Source: JALYXV01 sp963733505 (GTDB lineage Bacteria; Actinomycetota; Acidimicrobiia; Acidimicrobiales; Palsa-688). From it: a stretch of 64,000 nt of DNA. Shown piece by piece: positions 45,006 through 53,933 of the stretch; position 1 is the first letter of the stretch, and the number at the start of each line of letters is the position of its first letter. The position numbers and the translations under genes were made by a program. Under the pieces are notes generated by a model that was given only the letters and a program-made list of their open reading frames with translations, was not told the DNA's origin and searched no databases. The DNA lies in contig CAVTDW010000017.1 of assembly GCA_963733505.1 (NCBI GenBank), forward strand, positions 134,436 to 198,435, read 5' to 3'.

Positions 45006-46032
45006 ATGGTTTATGACGCAGCCGCGGGGCGCTATTCGGACATGGAATACCGGCGGTGCGGCCGCCGCGGCCTCATGCTGCCGCTCGTCTCGCTCGGGCT
45101 CTGGCAGAACTTTGGCGGCGACCGGCCCATCGAGACGGGCCGCGAGATCCTGCTGCGCGCCTTCGATCTCGGCATCACCCACATCGACCTGGCCAACAAC
45201 TACGGCCCACCGTATGGGTCCGCCGAGGAGAACTTCGGTCGGATCCTGAGCCGCGACCTGGCGCCCTACCGAGACGAACTCGTCATCTCGACCAAGGCGG
45301 GCTACGACATGTGGCCCGGTCCCTATGGCGAGGGAGGCTCCCGCAAGTACCTCCTCGCCAGCCTCGACCAGAGCTTGGCTCGGATGGGCGTCGAGTACGT
45401 CGACATCTTCTACTCCCACCGCTTCGACCCCGACACTCCTCTGGAGGAGACGATGGGCGCCCTCGATGCCGCGGTGCGCCAGGGCAAGGCGCTGTATGTC
45501 GGCATTTCGTCGTATTCCGACGACCGCAGCCAGGAAGCCGCCGACATCTTGGGCACGCCTGGGCACGCCACTGCTCATCCACCAGCCGTCGTACTCGATG
45601 CTCAACCGCTGGATCGAAGGCGGCCTGCTCGACGTCCTGTCCGAGATCGGCGCCGGCTGCATTACCTTCTCGCCCCTCGCCCAGGGTCTCCTGACCGACC
45701 GCTACCTGGGAGGCATCCCCGAGGGATCGCGCGCCGAGCGCCGGGGGTCGCTGCGCCCCGACATGTTGAGCGATACCAACCTGGCCCACGTCCGGGCCCT
45801 GAACGCCATCGCCCAACGCCGAGGCCAGACACTCGCCCAGATGGCCCTGGCGTGGACATTGCGCGACGCCCGTGTCACCTCCACCCTCATCGGGGTGAGC
45901 AGCGTGGCTCAGCTGGAGGAGAACCTGGCGGCTCTCGACAACCTCACGTTCTCCGACACCGAACTGGCCGAGATCGACGAGCACGCCGTCGAAGGTGACA
46001 TCAACCTGTGGAAACGGTCCAGCTCGTCGTGA
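45006..46032 (+). CDS. Aldo/keto reductase, YghZ / Kv-beta-like subfamily (one frameshift)
   Basis: The enzyme has about 341 residues. Catalytic Asp and Tyr lie in FDLGITHIDLANNYGPPYG, Lys in LVISTKAGYDMWPGPYG and His in VDIFYSHRFDPDTP. The WPGPYGEGGSRKYLLASL block is specific to the YghZ-like group, which reduces L-glyceraldehyde-3-phosphate and methylglyoxal. The frame breaks near 45560. Deleting one C in the repeated GGGCACGCCTGGGCACGCC stretch restores ILGTLGTPLLIHQPSYSM, so the break is probably a sequence error. Start ATG at 45006. Confidence 0.87.
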
Positions 46033-46348
46033 CCCCCAAGTAGCTCGAATCGACGCGCCGGAAGCGACGAGGATCGCTCTGGCCGAAATGACCCGGAACT
46101 GAGGCACGTGCCCGACTGACCTGCGGGTGGGCTTCGCAAAGAACGGGTGTACGCTGGGCGTTTACACGGAGTCGTTCCTCGCCGTGGCGGATCTGCTTCG
46201 AGCTTTGGGCAGAGTCCGGGAACTGTCGCCCCGGACCCTGGTGACCGAAATGCTCACCAGATCACGAGAGACGCTTGGTTCGGGCAGGACGACCGCATGG
46301 TTGTCGCCCCGTTAACGGGCTCGACGCCTCCCTATCACCAGGAGGAAT
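46033..46348. other. Intergenic stretch, probable promoter region of the ABC exporter
   Basis: No convincing gene is seen. A 62-codon frame at 46127-46315 (GTG start) has no recognisable domain. Near the 3' end CCAGGAGGAATG provides the ribosome binding site of the next gene. No clear terminator hairpin follows the aldo/keto reductase. Confidence 0.4.
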
Positions 46349-47269
46349 GTGTTGATCGAAGCCCGCGGCCTGACCAAACGATACGGGTCCAAACTGGCCG
46401 TCGACGACCTCTCCTTTGAGGTGAACGCCGGCCAGGTCACGGGATTTCTCGGCCCGAACGGGGCAGGCAAGTCGACGACCCTGCGCATGGTCATGGGCCT
46501 GGATTCGCCGACCGGGGGTGCGGTGACCATCGACGGCCGTCCCTACGCCAAGATCTCCCGACCGTTGTTCGAGGTGGGCGCCATGTTGGAAGCCAAGGCG
46601 ATCCACGACGGACGCAGTGCCTTCAACCACCTTCTGTGCCTGGCCAAAAGCAACGGCATCAAACGCCGCCGGGTGGACGAGGTACTCGAGATCGTCGGGC
46701 TGACGAGCGTGGCCAAGAAACGGGCCGGCCTGTTCTCCCTCGGCATGGGCCAGCGACTCGGGATTGGTGTGGCATTGCTCGGAGATCCGGGCGTGTTGAT
46801 CTTCGACGAGCCGGTCAACGGGCTCGATCCCGATGGGATCGTGTGGATCCGCAATCTGATGCGGTCCCTGGCGGGCGAGGGCCGCACGGTGTTCGTTTCC
46901 AGTCACCTCATGGCGGAGATGGCCTTGACCGCCGACCACGTGATCGTGATCGGCCGGGGGAAGCTGCTGGCCGAGGCCAGCGTCGACGATCTCATCCGGG
47001 GCAGCTCGCAGAACTATGTCCGGGTTCGCTCTCCCCAGGTCGCCAAGCTCGCCACGCTGGTCAGCGCCAAGGGCGGGTCGAGTCGCCCCGAGGGCGACGG
47101 CGCGCTGGCCGTGACCGGACTCGACGCCCCGGCGATCGGCGACCTGGCAGGCGCCAATGGCATCGTGTTGCACGAGCTGTCACCCCAAGAAGCATCGTTG
47201 GAAGAGGCCTACATGGAACTGACCCACGACAGCGTCGACTACCGCTCCGAGCCCGGGAAGGTGGCCTGA
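46349..47269 (+). CDS. ABC transporter ATP-binding protein (ABC-2 exporter type)
   Basis: The 306-residue ATPase follows an AGGAGGA ribosome binding site. It has Walker A GPNGAGKST, Walker B VLIFDEPVNGLDPDG and the switch His in FVSSHLMAEMAL. The ABC signature reads FSLGMGQRLGIGVALL, that is LGMGQ in place of LSGGQ, a substitution common in BcrA-like exporters. The C-terminal accessory domain ends SPQEASLEEAYMELT. Its stop is 2 bp before the start of the membrane partner gene. The substrate is unknown; BcrA-like pairs often give peptide-antibiotic resistance. Confidence 0.9.
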   Translation: MLIEARGLTKRYGSKLAVDDLSFEVNAGQVTGFLGPNGAGKSTTLRMVMGLDSPTGGAVTIDGRPYAKISRPLFEVGAMLEAKAIHDGRSAFNHLLCLAKSNGIKRRRVDEVLEIVGLTSVAKKRAGLFSLGMGQRLGIGVALLGDPGVLIFDEPVNGLDPDGIVWIRNLMRSLAGEGRTVFVSSHLMAEMALTADHVIVIGRGKLLAEASVDDLIRGSSQNYVRVRSPQVAKLATLVSAKGGSSRPEGDGALAVTGLDAPAIGDLAGANGIVLHELSPQEASLEEAYMELTHDSVDYRSEPGKVA

Positions 47270-47271
47270 CG

Positions 47272-48105
47272 ATGGCGGTGACCCAGATGCCCCAGTTGGG
47301 TGGTCCCTTGGCAGGTACGAAGCCGACGGGGCCGATCTTCCCTGACGTGCTCGGCTCGGAGTGGACCAAGCTACGCACCGTCCGCTCGACCTACTGGACG
47401 CTGCTCGCGGCTGCGGTGGCGATGATCGGGTTGTCCGTGATCGTGTGTGCGGTGTACGTGGCGCAATACGCCACCCTGAGTGTGAAGGACAAGGCGACCT
47501 TCGATCCGATCACCTCCAGTCTGGCGGGCGGCTTCCTGGCGCAGCTGGCCATTGCGGTGCTCGGCGTACTCGTCGTCACCAGCGAATACAGCAGCGGCAT
47601 GATCCGGGCCACGTTCGCCGCCGTGCCCCAACGCCTCACCGTCCTGGCCGCCAAAGCGGCGGTCTTCGCCGGCGTCACCTTCGTGGTTTCGACCGTCGCT
47701 TGTTTCGTCGCCTTCTTCGTCGGCCAGGCGATCCTGTCGACCAAACACATCGGTGTGAGCCTCGGCGCACCCGATGCCCTGCGCGTCGTGATCGGCTCGG
47801 GCCTCTATCTGGCGGTCCTCGGACTCCTGGCGCTCGGTTTGGGCACCATCATCCGCAGGACTGCGGGTGCTATCGCCGCGGTGTTCGGCTTGATCTTTGT
47901 GCTCCCCTCCTTGGCCCTGCTGCTACCGAGCTCGATGGACGTGGTCCAGAAGTTCCTCCCGAGCAACGCCGGCCAGGCTCTGGTCGGTGCAGGGACGAGG
48001 GGCACGAACGAACTCTCGCCCTGGGTCGGTTTCGGCGTGTTCTGCATTTACGCAATCGCAGCGCTGGTCATCGCCGGATCGTCCTTGGTACGGCGCGACG
48101 CCTGA
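47272..48105 (+). CDS. ABC-2 type permease
   Basis: From the ATG at 47272 the protein has 277 residues and six helices. The soluble start (FPDVLGSEWTKLRTVRSTYW) is the typical N-terminal sequence of actinobacterial ABC-2 permeases. Membrane blocks include LLAAAVAMIGLSVIVCAVYV, LAIAVLGVLVVTSEYSSGMIR, TFVVSTVACFVAFFVGQ and a final CIYAIAALVIAGSSLV. It starts 2 bp after the ATPase gene, so they form a two-gene exporter. An in-frame extension to 46636 is shadow sequence of the ATPase gene. Confidence 0.9.
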   Translation: MAVTQMPQLGGPLAGTKPTGPIFPDVLGSEWTKLRTVRSTYWTLLAAAVAMIGLSVIVCAVYVAQYATLSVKDKATFDPITSSLAGGFLAQLAIAVLGVLVVTSEYSSGMIRATFAAVPQRLTVLAAKAAVFAGVTFVVSTVACFVAFFVGQAILSTKHIGVSLGAPDALRVVIGSGLYLAVLGLLALGLGTIIRRTAGAIAAVFGLIFVLPSLALLLPSSMDVVQKFLPSNAGQALVGAGTRGTNELSPWVGFGVFCIYAIAALVIAGSSLVRRDA

Positions 48106-48157
48106 GCCATCCGCCCCCTCGTCCGCCCATCCCGCCTATCGCCGCCCATCTCCAGGC

Positions 48158-49240
48158 GTGACCGCGACGCCCCCTGAGGTGATTCCTCTTGTTGATGGCG
48201 TAGTGCCCGACCCGACGGCGCGACCCGGACGGCTCCGCCTTGCCGTAGGGCTTCTGATTGGCGCCGGCGCCATCTACTTCGTCGTGTCCTCGTCAGGAGG
48301 ATTCGCCGATGCCGCCGGTGCGGTCACCTCGGCCCGCCCTGGCTGGCTCGTCGCCGGCGCGTTGGCCGAGGCGGGCAGCTACGCCGCGTTGGGCCTGTTG
48401 TTGCGCCGCCTGGTCGGCGACCGCGTGAGCCGTCGCAATGGGGTTCGCCTCGGCCTGGTCGTGGCGGGATTGGGCAATGTCCTCCCAGCCGCGCCGGCCG
48501 AAGGGCTCGTCATGGCCGGCGCCGAGCTACGCCGCCGCGGGGTCGACAGCCGGCGGACACTCATTGCCCTCGGGCTCATGCAATGGCTGTCGGTCCGAAC
48601 ACTGTTCGGTGTGGCCGCCCTCGATGCGCTGGGCGTGGCGGCGGTGGCTCAGGTTCGATATCCGCGGGCGGCGCCGGGCCGTTTCGTCCTGGCCGCCATT
48701 GCGCTCACGGTTCTCGGGGCGCTGGCCGTGACGGCCTGGTTGGCCAGCCGGCGCCAGACGATGGAGCTGGTGGCGCTGGTGGGCGGAAGGATCCGGTTCT
48801 GGCGTCCTTCCCTGCCGGCCAGCGAGCGCCGGGCCCAAGGCGCCCTCTGGCACGCCGAGATCCTCGAGGCGCTCGGATCGAAGCGCAACCAGGCCGCGCT
48901 CGCTGGCGTCGCCCTCACCACGTGCCTCGCCGACGCCACCTGCTTTCGCTGCGCCCTGGTCGCGGTCGGCGTGCACCTGAAACCAGGGATGTTCTTGTTC
49001 GCCTACGCGGTGGCAATGATCACCGCATTGGTTCCCTTCGTGCCCGCCGGCCTCGGTGTCGTCGAGACGGTCGTCCCCGCACTGCTGCACCACGCCGGCG
49101 TCCCGCTCCCCACCGCCCTGGCCGGCGTCCTCGCCTACCGCGCCCTCGGAACACTCTTGCCCGCCGTCGTCGGCACCGCGGCGCTGGTCCGACTCCGAAT
49201 GGCAGTCGTTACCCGAGCACCGGCCGGTACATCGGCGTGA
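48158..49240 (+). CDS. Lysylphosphatidylglycerol synthase TM-region / UPF0104-like membrane protein
   Basis: From the GTG at 48158 the protein has about 360 residues and eight or so helices. Features of the UPF0104/LPG synthetase membrane family are the early AGALAEAGSYAALGLLLRRLV, the GLGNVLPAAPAEGLVMAGAELRRRG segment, and the C-terminal ALVPFVPAGLGVVETVVPALL followed by ALAGVLAYRALGTLLPAVVG. Members act as lipid flippases or as the membrane part of aminoacyl-lipid synthases. No aminoacyl-transferase domain is attached here. A 14-bp tandem repeat begins at its stop codon. Confidence 0.85.
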   Translation: MTATPPEVIPLVDGVVPDPTARPGRLRLAVGLLIGAGAIYFVVSSSGGFADAAGAVTSARPGWLVAGALAEAGSYAALGLLLRRLVGDRVSRRNGVRLGLVVAGLGNVLPAAPAEGLVMAGAELRRRGVDSRRTLIALGLMQWLSVRTLFGVAALDALGVAAVAQVRYPRAAPGRFVLAAIALTVLGALAVTAWLASRRQTMELVALVGGRIRFWRPSLPASERRAQGALWHAEILEALGSKRNQAALAGVALTTCLADATCFRCALVAVGVHLKPGMFLFAYAVAMITALVPFVPAGLGVVETVVPALLHHAGVPLPTALAGVLAYRALGTLLPAVVGTAALVRLRMAVVTRAPAGTSA

Positions 49241-49279
49241 CCACGCGGCGATGACCACGCGGCGATGACCACGCGGCGA
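49238..49279. repeat. Three 14-bp tandem repeats at the 3' end of the flippase-like gene
   Basis: TGACCACGCGGCGA is repeated perfectly three times, with a partial fourth (TGACCC). The first copy supplies the TGA stop codon of the upstream gene. No inverted symmetry strong enough for a terminator is seen. Confidence 0.9.
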
Positions 49280-49427
49280 TGACCCAGCGCCACCAACGAT
49301 GATCCTGTCCCCCCTCATCGCGGCGGCCATCGCTCTGTTCTAGGGTGGGTCCTCTGCCCGCGATTCGACGCCGTGGAGCAAGCACGACCCGAGTTCGCCA
49401 ACCTTCGACGGTCGCCGGTCCGAACTG

Positions 49428-52427
49428 ATGGTTGTTCTACCTCCGCACCATCTGAGCCGGCCCCGCCTGACCACGCTCCTCCAATCGGGCGCCGTGGGCC
49501 TCGTCGAGGCAGGTGCCGGCTATGGCAAAACGGTCCTGGCCGCGGAGTTTGCCGCACACCTGGGCGTCGTCACCGTGGTGGCCCGCCTCGAACCAGGTCC
49601 GATGTCGCCTGGCCTGCTCGCCAACCGGTTGCGGGCGGGAGCCCGTCGAGTCGGCCTATCAGACACCGACGCCCGCATGGCCGAAGCCGGCTGGGACGCA
49701 GTTGGCGCACTCGACGCACTTCTTGAATCGCTGGCGGGGGAGGCGGCCCTGGTCGTCATCGACGACGTGCACCACGCGGACGAACATCTGGTCGCCTTTT
49801 TGGCCCGGCTCGCGGATGGCCTGGGGCCCGGGCAACGGCTGTTGCTGCTCGGTCGGTTCCTGCCGCCTGGAGTACAGAGGCTTCTGCGCACATTGCAGGT
49901 GGTGCACGTCGGCCCCGGACAACTCGCGCTAGACGCCTCCGAGGTGACCGAGCTGTGCGGAAAGGGGTTCGGGCTGGCACTCGATCCGGTCCAGGCGACC
50001 GCGGTGCAGCGGGCTACGGGAGGTTGGGCGGCGGCAGTCGTGCTCGCCGCGTCCCGCGCCAGCCGCTCAGGTGGCGACCCGCAATGGATCCAGGCGCTCA
50101 GCGCCGCGGGTCGCGGGACTGTCCTGGCCGCCCTTGTGGACGACATCCTGGACACCCTCGACCCATTAGCGCGTGTCGGCCTGATTCAACTGGCCCATCT
50201 CCCCCTGATCGATCCCGTACTGGCCAGTGACGTCACCGGGGTACCGGGTTTGTTCGCCGCCGCGGCCGCCGCAGGACTGCCCTTCACGGCCTCCGGTGAC
50301 GGTTGGTGGGATCTCCCTGGCCCGGTGCGCGACCTCCTCCGGCGGTCTGCGGCTCCCGAAGCCGAGGTGGTACGACGGGCATCGAGGGCGTATGTGGCGC
50401 GCCATGAGCTCGGTCCGGCGGTGCGGGTACTCATGGCCGCGGGGGAGTCAGAGGCAACCGCCGCGCTCGTTTCTGGGCTGTCGCCCCAGCAAGCCGGCAC
50501 CCTGGACGTCCAAGACTTGGACGCCATCGTCGAGGCCCTTCCGGAGACCGCTCTCGCCGCTCACCCCCGCCTGCTCGTTCACCTGGCTCGGGCGTGCGAG
50601 CCAGCCGCCCAGACCAGGCGCCGGTCTGCGGCACTGGCGAAGGCCGCCCGCCTCGTCGACGCAGTCGCCGACCCCGAACTGGCCCGGGAGATCGACGCTG
50701 AGTTCGCCCGGGACCTCGCACGCGACAACCGACCGGAGCTCGCCATCGCTGTGGCAGCTCGGCTTCTCTCTGCCACGGGACCAGCGGAGACGGCCACCCG
50801 TGCCCGTCTCAACGACACCTTGGGCCGGGCGGCAGCATTCAGCCGGGAGGAGCGGGGGTTCCAGGTGGCCGAGCAGCACCTGACGGAGGCGGCGCGCATG
50901 TATCGCCAACTTGGGGAGCTGGGGTGGTTCGCGCTGGTCATGCTCGCGCTGGGGACCTTGGTTCACTACGAGCGGGGCGAGTACGAGCTGGCGGCGCAAC
51001 GCCTAAGCGATGCCCTCGAGGCTCTCCCCGGGCCGTCACGCCAGCGGGCCGTGGTGCTCAGTTTCCGTGCCGAGGTGCTGATCGACTGTGGCCGCTTCGA
51101 TGAGGCCGCAGGCGACATCGCCGAGGCCCACCAACTTGCCGACTTGCTCGGCGACGATCGCGTCCATGCGTATGCGGAGTGGGATTCGGCTCGCCATGCA
51201 TCGCAGCGCGGTGACGCCCAGGCCACGCTCGAGCATGTTCGCCGGGTCGAGACGCACCGGGGCGACTGGTGGGAGCACAGCGGAGCTGATTTCCTGGCCG
51301 ATGCAGCCGACCTGCTCGACCGGGTCGGCGAGGTCGCCCTGGCCTGGGAGTACCTCCAGCGGGCCCGCGCCTCTCCGGCCGTGCACGACGACTACGCAAT
51401 CGAACTGGCCGCCGTCGCCCTGCTGGCGCGCCACGGCGATCCACACCGAGCCGAAGAAGGACTCCTGGCGCTGACTGCCCGCTCGCGCGTCGGCCCTCGG
51501 GAAATGTGGCGGATTACGTTGCTGCGGGCCGCGGCGGCGCTGCGGTCGGGCGATCCGCGCGCCGGCGGTTTGGCGGCCCAAGCGTTCGAGGAAGCGGCCC
51601 GTTTGGGCTATCCGAACCTCCCGCTGATCCGTGAGCGCGAGGTGGCCGAGCGTTTGGCCGCCTTGGCGGCCGAGACCGGCCAACCGGCGGCGCTGGCACT
51701 CGACTCGGCCAGCCTGCCCGTCGGGATCACACTCCTCGGCCGCTTCGAGGTCACTCGCGGGGGAAGGGTCGTCGCGATCCCGGCCGGCCAAGTGCGCCAA
51801 CTGGTCAAGTTTGTTGCCGTCTCGGGCGGGCGCGTCCAGAGCGACGAAGCCATCGAAGTGCTCTGGCCCGAAGTCGATCCCGAAGTGGGCCGGAACCGGC
51901 TGCGAACCATCCTGGGCCGTCTCCGCGACGCTGGGGGCGACCTGGTCACGCGAGAAGATGAGTCGCTGATTCTCGGCACGTTGGTTGACTCCGATATGGC
52001 CCGCTTCGAGACCGAGGGCCGCCACGCGCTGGCGATCGGCGCGACGGAGAGCCGAGCCGGGGTCGCCCTGGCACGAGCCGCGATCGTTCGCTATCGAGGC
52101 GACCTCCTTCCAGACGACCCGTACGAACCGTGGGCGGCAGGGCCGAGAGAACGGCTCCGCCGCCGGGCGCTGGCGCTCCTGGACCTCTGCGCGAGCGACG
52201 CCGCGGCGCATCACGACCTCGACGGGGCGTGCCGTTTCTTGGAACGGGCAATCGAGCTTGCGCCGTATGAGGAAGATCGCCACCTCCGTATGGTCGAGCA
52301 CTTGCTCGCTCAGGGCCGACGAGGCTCCGCCCGCAGGATGCTCGAGCGAGCGCGCGCCGCCTTGGACGAAATGGGTCTTCCCCCGACCTCGGCCCTGGCC
52401 GAGATGGAGGCGGCGACGCACCGCTGA
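49428..52427 (+). CDS. MalT-like NTPase regulator with C-terminal OmpR-type winged helix and BTAD domain
   Basis: The 999-residue regulator begins with a STAND-type NTPase domain: Walker A VEAGAGYGKTVLAAEF near residue 26 and Walker B ALVVIDDVHHADEHLV near 106. A long TPR-like helical region follows (about 330-770), rich in YELAAQRLSDALEAL-type repeats. The C-terminal quarter has a winged-helix domain (GITLLGRFEVTRGGRVVAIP, then DEAIEVLWPEVDPEVGRNRLRTILGRLR) and a BTAD domain (AIVRYRGDLLPDDPYEPWA to the end). This resembles large SARP/AfsR-related regulators that switch on exported or secondary products. It faces the secreted protein gene 250 bp downstream. Confidence 0.88.
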   Translation: MVVLPPHHLSRPRLTTLLQSGAVGLVEAGAGYGKTVLAAEFAAHLGVVTVVARLEPGPMSPGLLANRLRAGARRVGLSDTDARMAEAGWDAVGALDALLESLAGEAALVVIDDVHHADEHLVAFLARLADGLGPGQRLLLLGRFLPPGVQRLLRTLQVVHVGPGQLALDASEVTELCGKGFGLALDPVQATAVQRATGGWAAAVVLAASRASRSGGDPQWIQALSAAGRGTVLAALVDDILDTLDPLARVGLIQLAHLPLIDPVLASDVTGVPGLFAAAAAAGLPFTASGDGWWDLPGPVRDLLRRSAAPEAEVVRRASRAYVARHELGPAVRVLMAAGESEATAALVSGLSPQQAGTLDVQDLDAIVEALPETALAAHPRLLVHLARACEPAAQTRRRSAALAKAARLVDAVADPELAREIDAEFARDLARDNRPELAIAVAARLLSATGPAETATRARLNDTLGRAAAFSREERGFQVAEQHLTEAARMYRQLGELGWFALVMLALGTLVHYERGEYELAAQRLSDALEALPGPSRQRAVVLSFRAEVLIDCGRFDEAAGDIAEAHQLADLLGDDRVHAYAEWDSARHASQRGDAQATLEHVRRVETHRGDWWEHSGADFLADAADLLDRVGEVALAWEYLQRARASPAVHDDYAIELAAVALLARHGDPHRAEEGLLALTARSRVGPREMWRITLLRAAAALRSGDPRAGGLAAQAFEEAARLGYPNLPLIREREVAERLAALAAETGQPAALALDSASLPVGITLLGRFEVTRGGRVVAIPAGQVRQLVKFVAVSGGRVQSDEAIEVLWPEVDPEVGRNRLRTILGRLRDAGGDLVTREDESLILGTLVDSDMARFETEGRHALAIGATESRAGVALARAAIVRYRGDLLPDDPYEPWAAGPRERLRRRALALLDLCASDAAAHHDLDGACRFLERAIELAPYEEDRHLRMVEHLLAQGRRGSARRMLERARAALDEMGLPPTSALAEMEAATHR

Positions 52428-52677
52428 CCTTGCGTGATCGGTGTGCCGCTCGTGTGACGGGCGGCCGCGATGGTCATTGCGTGCACGTCGCAGTGATCCT
52501 TCGGCTACTTCCAGAGGCTCTGGCGGAGGGTCGCGTCGTCGGGCACGCCGAAGTCGTCGACACCGGCGACCGGAAGCCGGTCAATGACGCACAGGACCTG
52601 ATTGCGCTCCTGTGCGCCCTCGGCCCCGGCCCCGGATCCGCTTCCGGTGACAGCCGCCCACGATCAAAGGAGACAAC

Positions 52678-53427
52678 ATGACCCGTCAACGAACCATCGC
52701 AACGAGAACGATCCTGTTGGGGCGCCGGTGGGGCGCTGCCGCAGCCGTGGCCATCGTGGTCACACTCGTACCGGCTCAGGCTGCGCACGCCATGGCCACG
52801 ACCACGGCCACGACCACGGCCACGGCCACGGCCACGGCGAGCACGGCGAACACCACGCCGGGCAATGTCGGAGGTCTGGACCTCGCCGGATATTGCCAGA
52901 ACCTGGGAGATCACGGAACGACTTCGGCCGGGCCCGCCATCTTGCGCCGCGGCGCCGTGACTGGGCCGAACTTCGCCTACCAGAACTGGGCGTGCGTGCA
53001 GGACAGCGGGAAGGTCGTTCCGATGAGCGATACCGGCTCCGCACCGAGCCTCCTCGATGCCTGCGTGCACCAATACCCGAACGTGGCCCTGTACGCGGCA
53101 CCGCTCGACGCCAACGACGCGTTCACCTGGAATTGCTTCCTCCTTCCTCCGGCCGCGAGCAGCAGCGTCGCCGACGAGGACAACTCCGCGGTTACCGCGC
53201 TGATGCAGACCGACATGGTTCAAGGCGAGATTGCAACGCTGCAGGCCGAGGTCGCCACCGGGCACGCAGCACACGCATTGCTCGACGGGGTGCGGTTCCT
53301 GCAATCGCGACCTGTCCAGGAGCTGATCGCCGACGTTCTGGGCGGTTACCACTTGACCGGTCAACAGCCCGTCGTTACCGCCGAACTCGGTGCCGCGATG
53401 GTGAAGGCGGTACTCAGGCAGCCGTGA
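52678..53427 (+). CDS. Secreted protein with Thr/Ala repeat after the signal peptide
   Basis: A clear ribosome binding site (AAAGGAGA, 52667-52674) precedes the ATG. The 249-residue product has a Sec signal peptide (GRRWGAAAAVAIVVTLVPAQA, cut near AHA). About 25 residues of Thr/Ala repeats from a 6-bp repeat at about 52791-52846 follow. The mature domain has four Cys (AGYCQNLG, NWACVQD, LDACVHQY, TWNCFLLP), probably two disulfides. The motif AYQNWACVQDSG looks characteristic but I do not recognise the family. A 12-bp hairpin follows the stop. The 250 bp upstream contain no convincing gene. Confidence 0.78.
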   Translation: MTRQRTIATRTILLGRRWGAAAAVAIVVTLVPAQAAHAMATTTATTTATATATASTANTTPGNVGGLDLAGYCQNLGDHGTTSAGPAILRRGAVTGPNFAYQNWACVQDSGKVVPMSDTGSAPSLLDACVHQYPNVALYAAPLDANDAFTWNCFLLPPAASSSVADEDNSAVTALMQTDMVQGEIATLQAEVATGHAAHALLDGVRFLQSRPVQELIADVLGGYHLTGQQPVVTAELGAAMVKAVLRQP

Positions 53428-53456
53428 CCAGCAACACCGAACGTTGTGTAGGTGCA

Positions 53457-53485
53457 CCTCCGGGGCGGGTGGTCCGCCCCGGAGG
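53457..53485 (+). terminator. Hairpin after the secreted-protein gene
   Basis: A perfect 12-bp stem (CCTCCGGGGCGG with CCGCCCCGGAGG) closes a 5-nt loop 30 bp after the stop and is followed by ATTTCC. It is a good rho-independent terminator for a GC-rich genome. Confidence 0.72.
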
Positions 53486-53575
53486 ATTTCCGTTGGCGAC
53501 GTGTCGATCTGGGCGGTTCCGATCGTCGTTCAGGGTGGAAGGTGCCAAGGGGCACCCGGAGACCAGGGAGTGACC

Positions 53576-53926
53576 ATGCCGCATCCGATCGTTCACGCCG
53601 AGATTCGCTCGACCGATCCAGACGCCACTCGCGCCTTTTTCGGAGGTCTGTTCGGATGGACCTACCCGCAGGAGGGGGCGTTCCCCGGTTACACCTTCGT
53701 CGATACCGGCGTTCCCGATTCGCTCTATACCGCGATCAGCCCGCTCCAGGGCGACGGCGATCTCGTGACCTTCTTCGTAGGCGTCGAAGACATCGACGCC
53801 ACCTTGGCGCAGGCCGCCGAACTCGGCGGCCGGGTGGTCCAGGAGCGCGTCGATGTCCCCGGCGTGTCGTTCGCGCTGATCGCCGATCCCCAGGGCCACA
53901 TTGTCGGACTCGCCCAGCAGGCCTGA
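53576..53926 (+). CDS. VOC-family (glyoxalase-like) protein
   Basis: The 116-residue protein starts at the ATG at 53576 after GGGAGTG. It is a single VOC unit pair: IVHAEIRSTDPDATRAFFGG then LFGWTYPQEGAFPGYTFVDT, and TFFVGVEDIDATLAQAAELGG then VSFALIADPQGHIVGLAQ. The His in IVHAEI and the DPQGHIVGL end match the CFP-30-like two-domain actinobacterial VOC proteins. Substrate unknown. It converges on the MMPL gene, whose stop is 7 bp away. Confidence 0.87.
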   Translation: MPHPIVHAEIRSTDPDATRAFFGGLFGWTYPQEGAFPGYTFVDTGVPDSLYTAISPLQGDGDLVTFFVGVEDIDATLAQAAELGGRVVQERVDVPGVSFALIADPQGHIVGLAQQA

Positions 53927-53933
53927 ACGACCT

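Noticed and set aside
52430..52681. An 83-codon plus-strand frame between the BTAD regulator and the secreted protein.
   Set aside because: No ribosome binding site and no recognisable sequence; it ends inside the start region of the secreted-protein gene. The stretch is more likely the promoter region of that gene.
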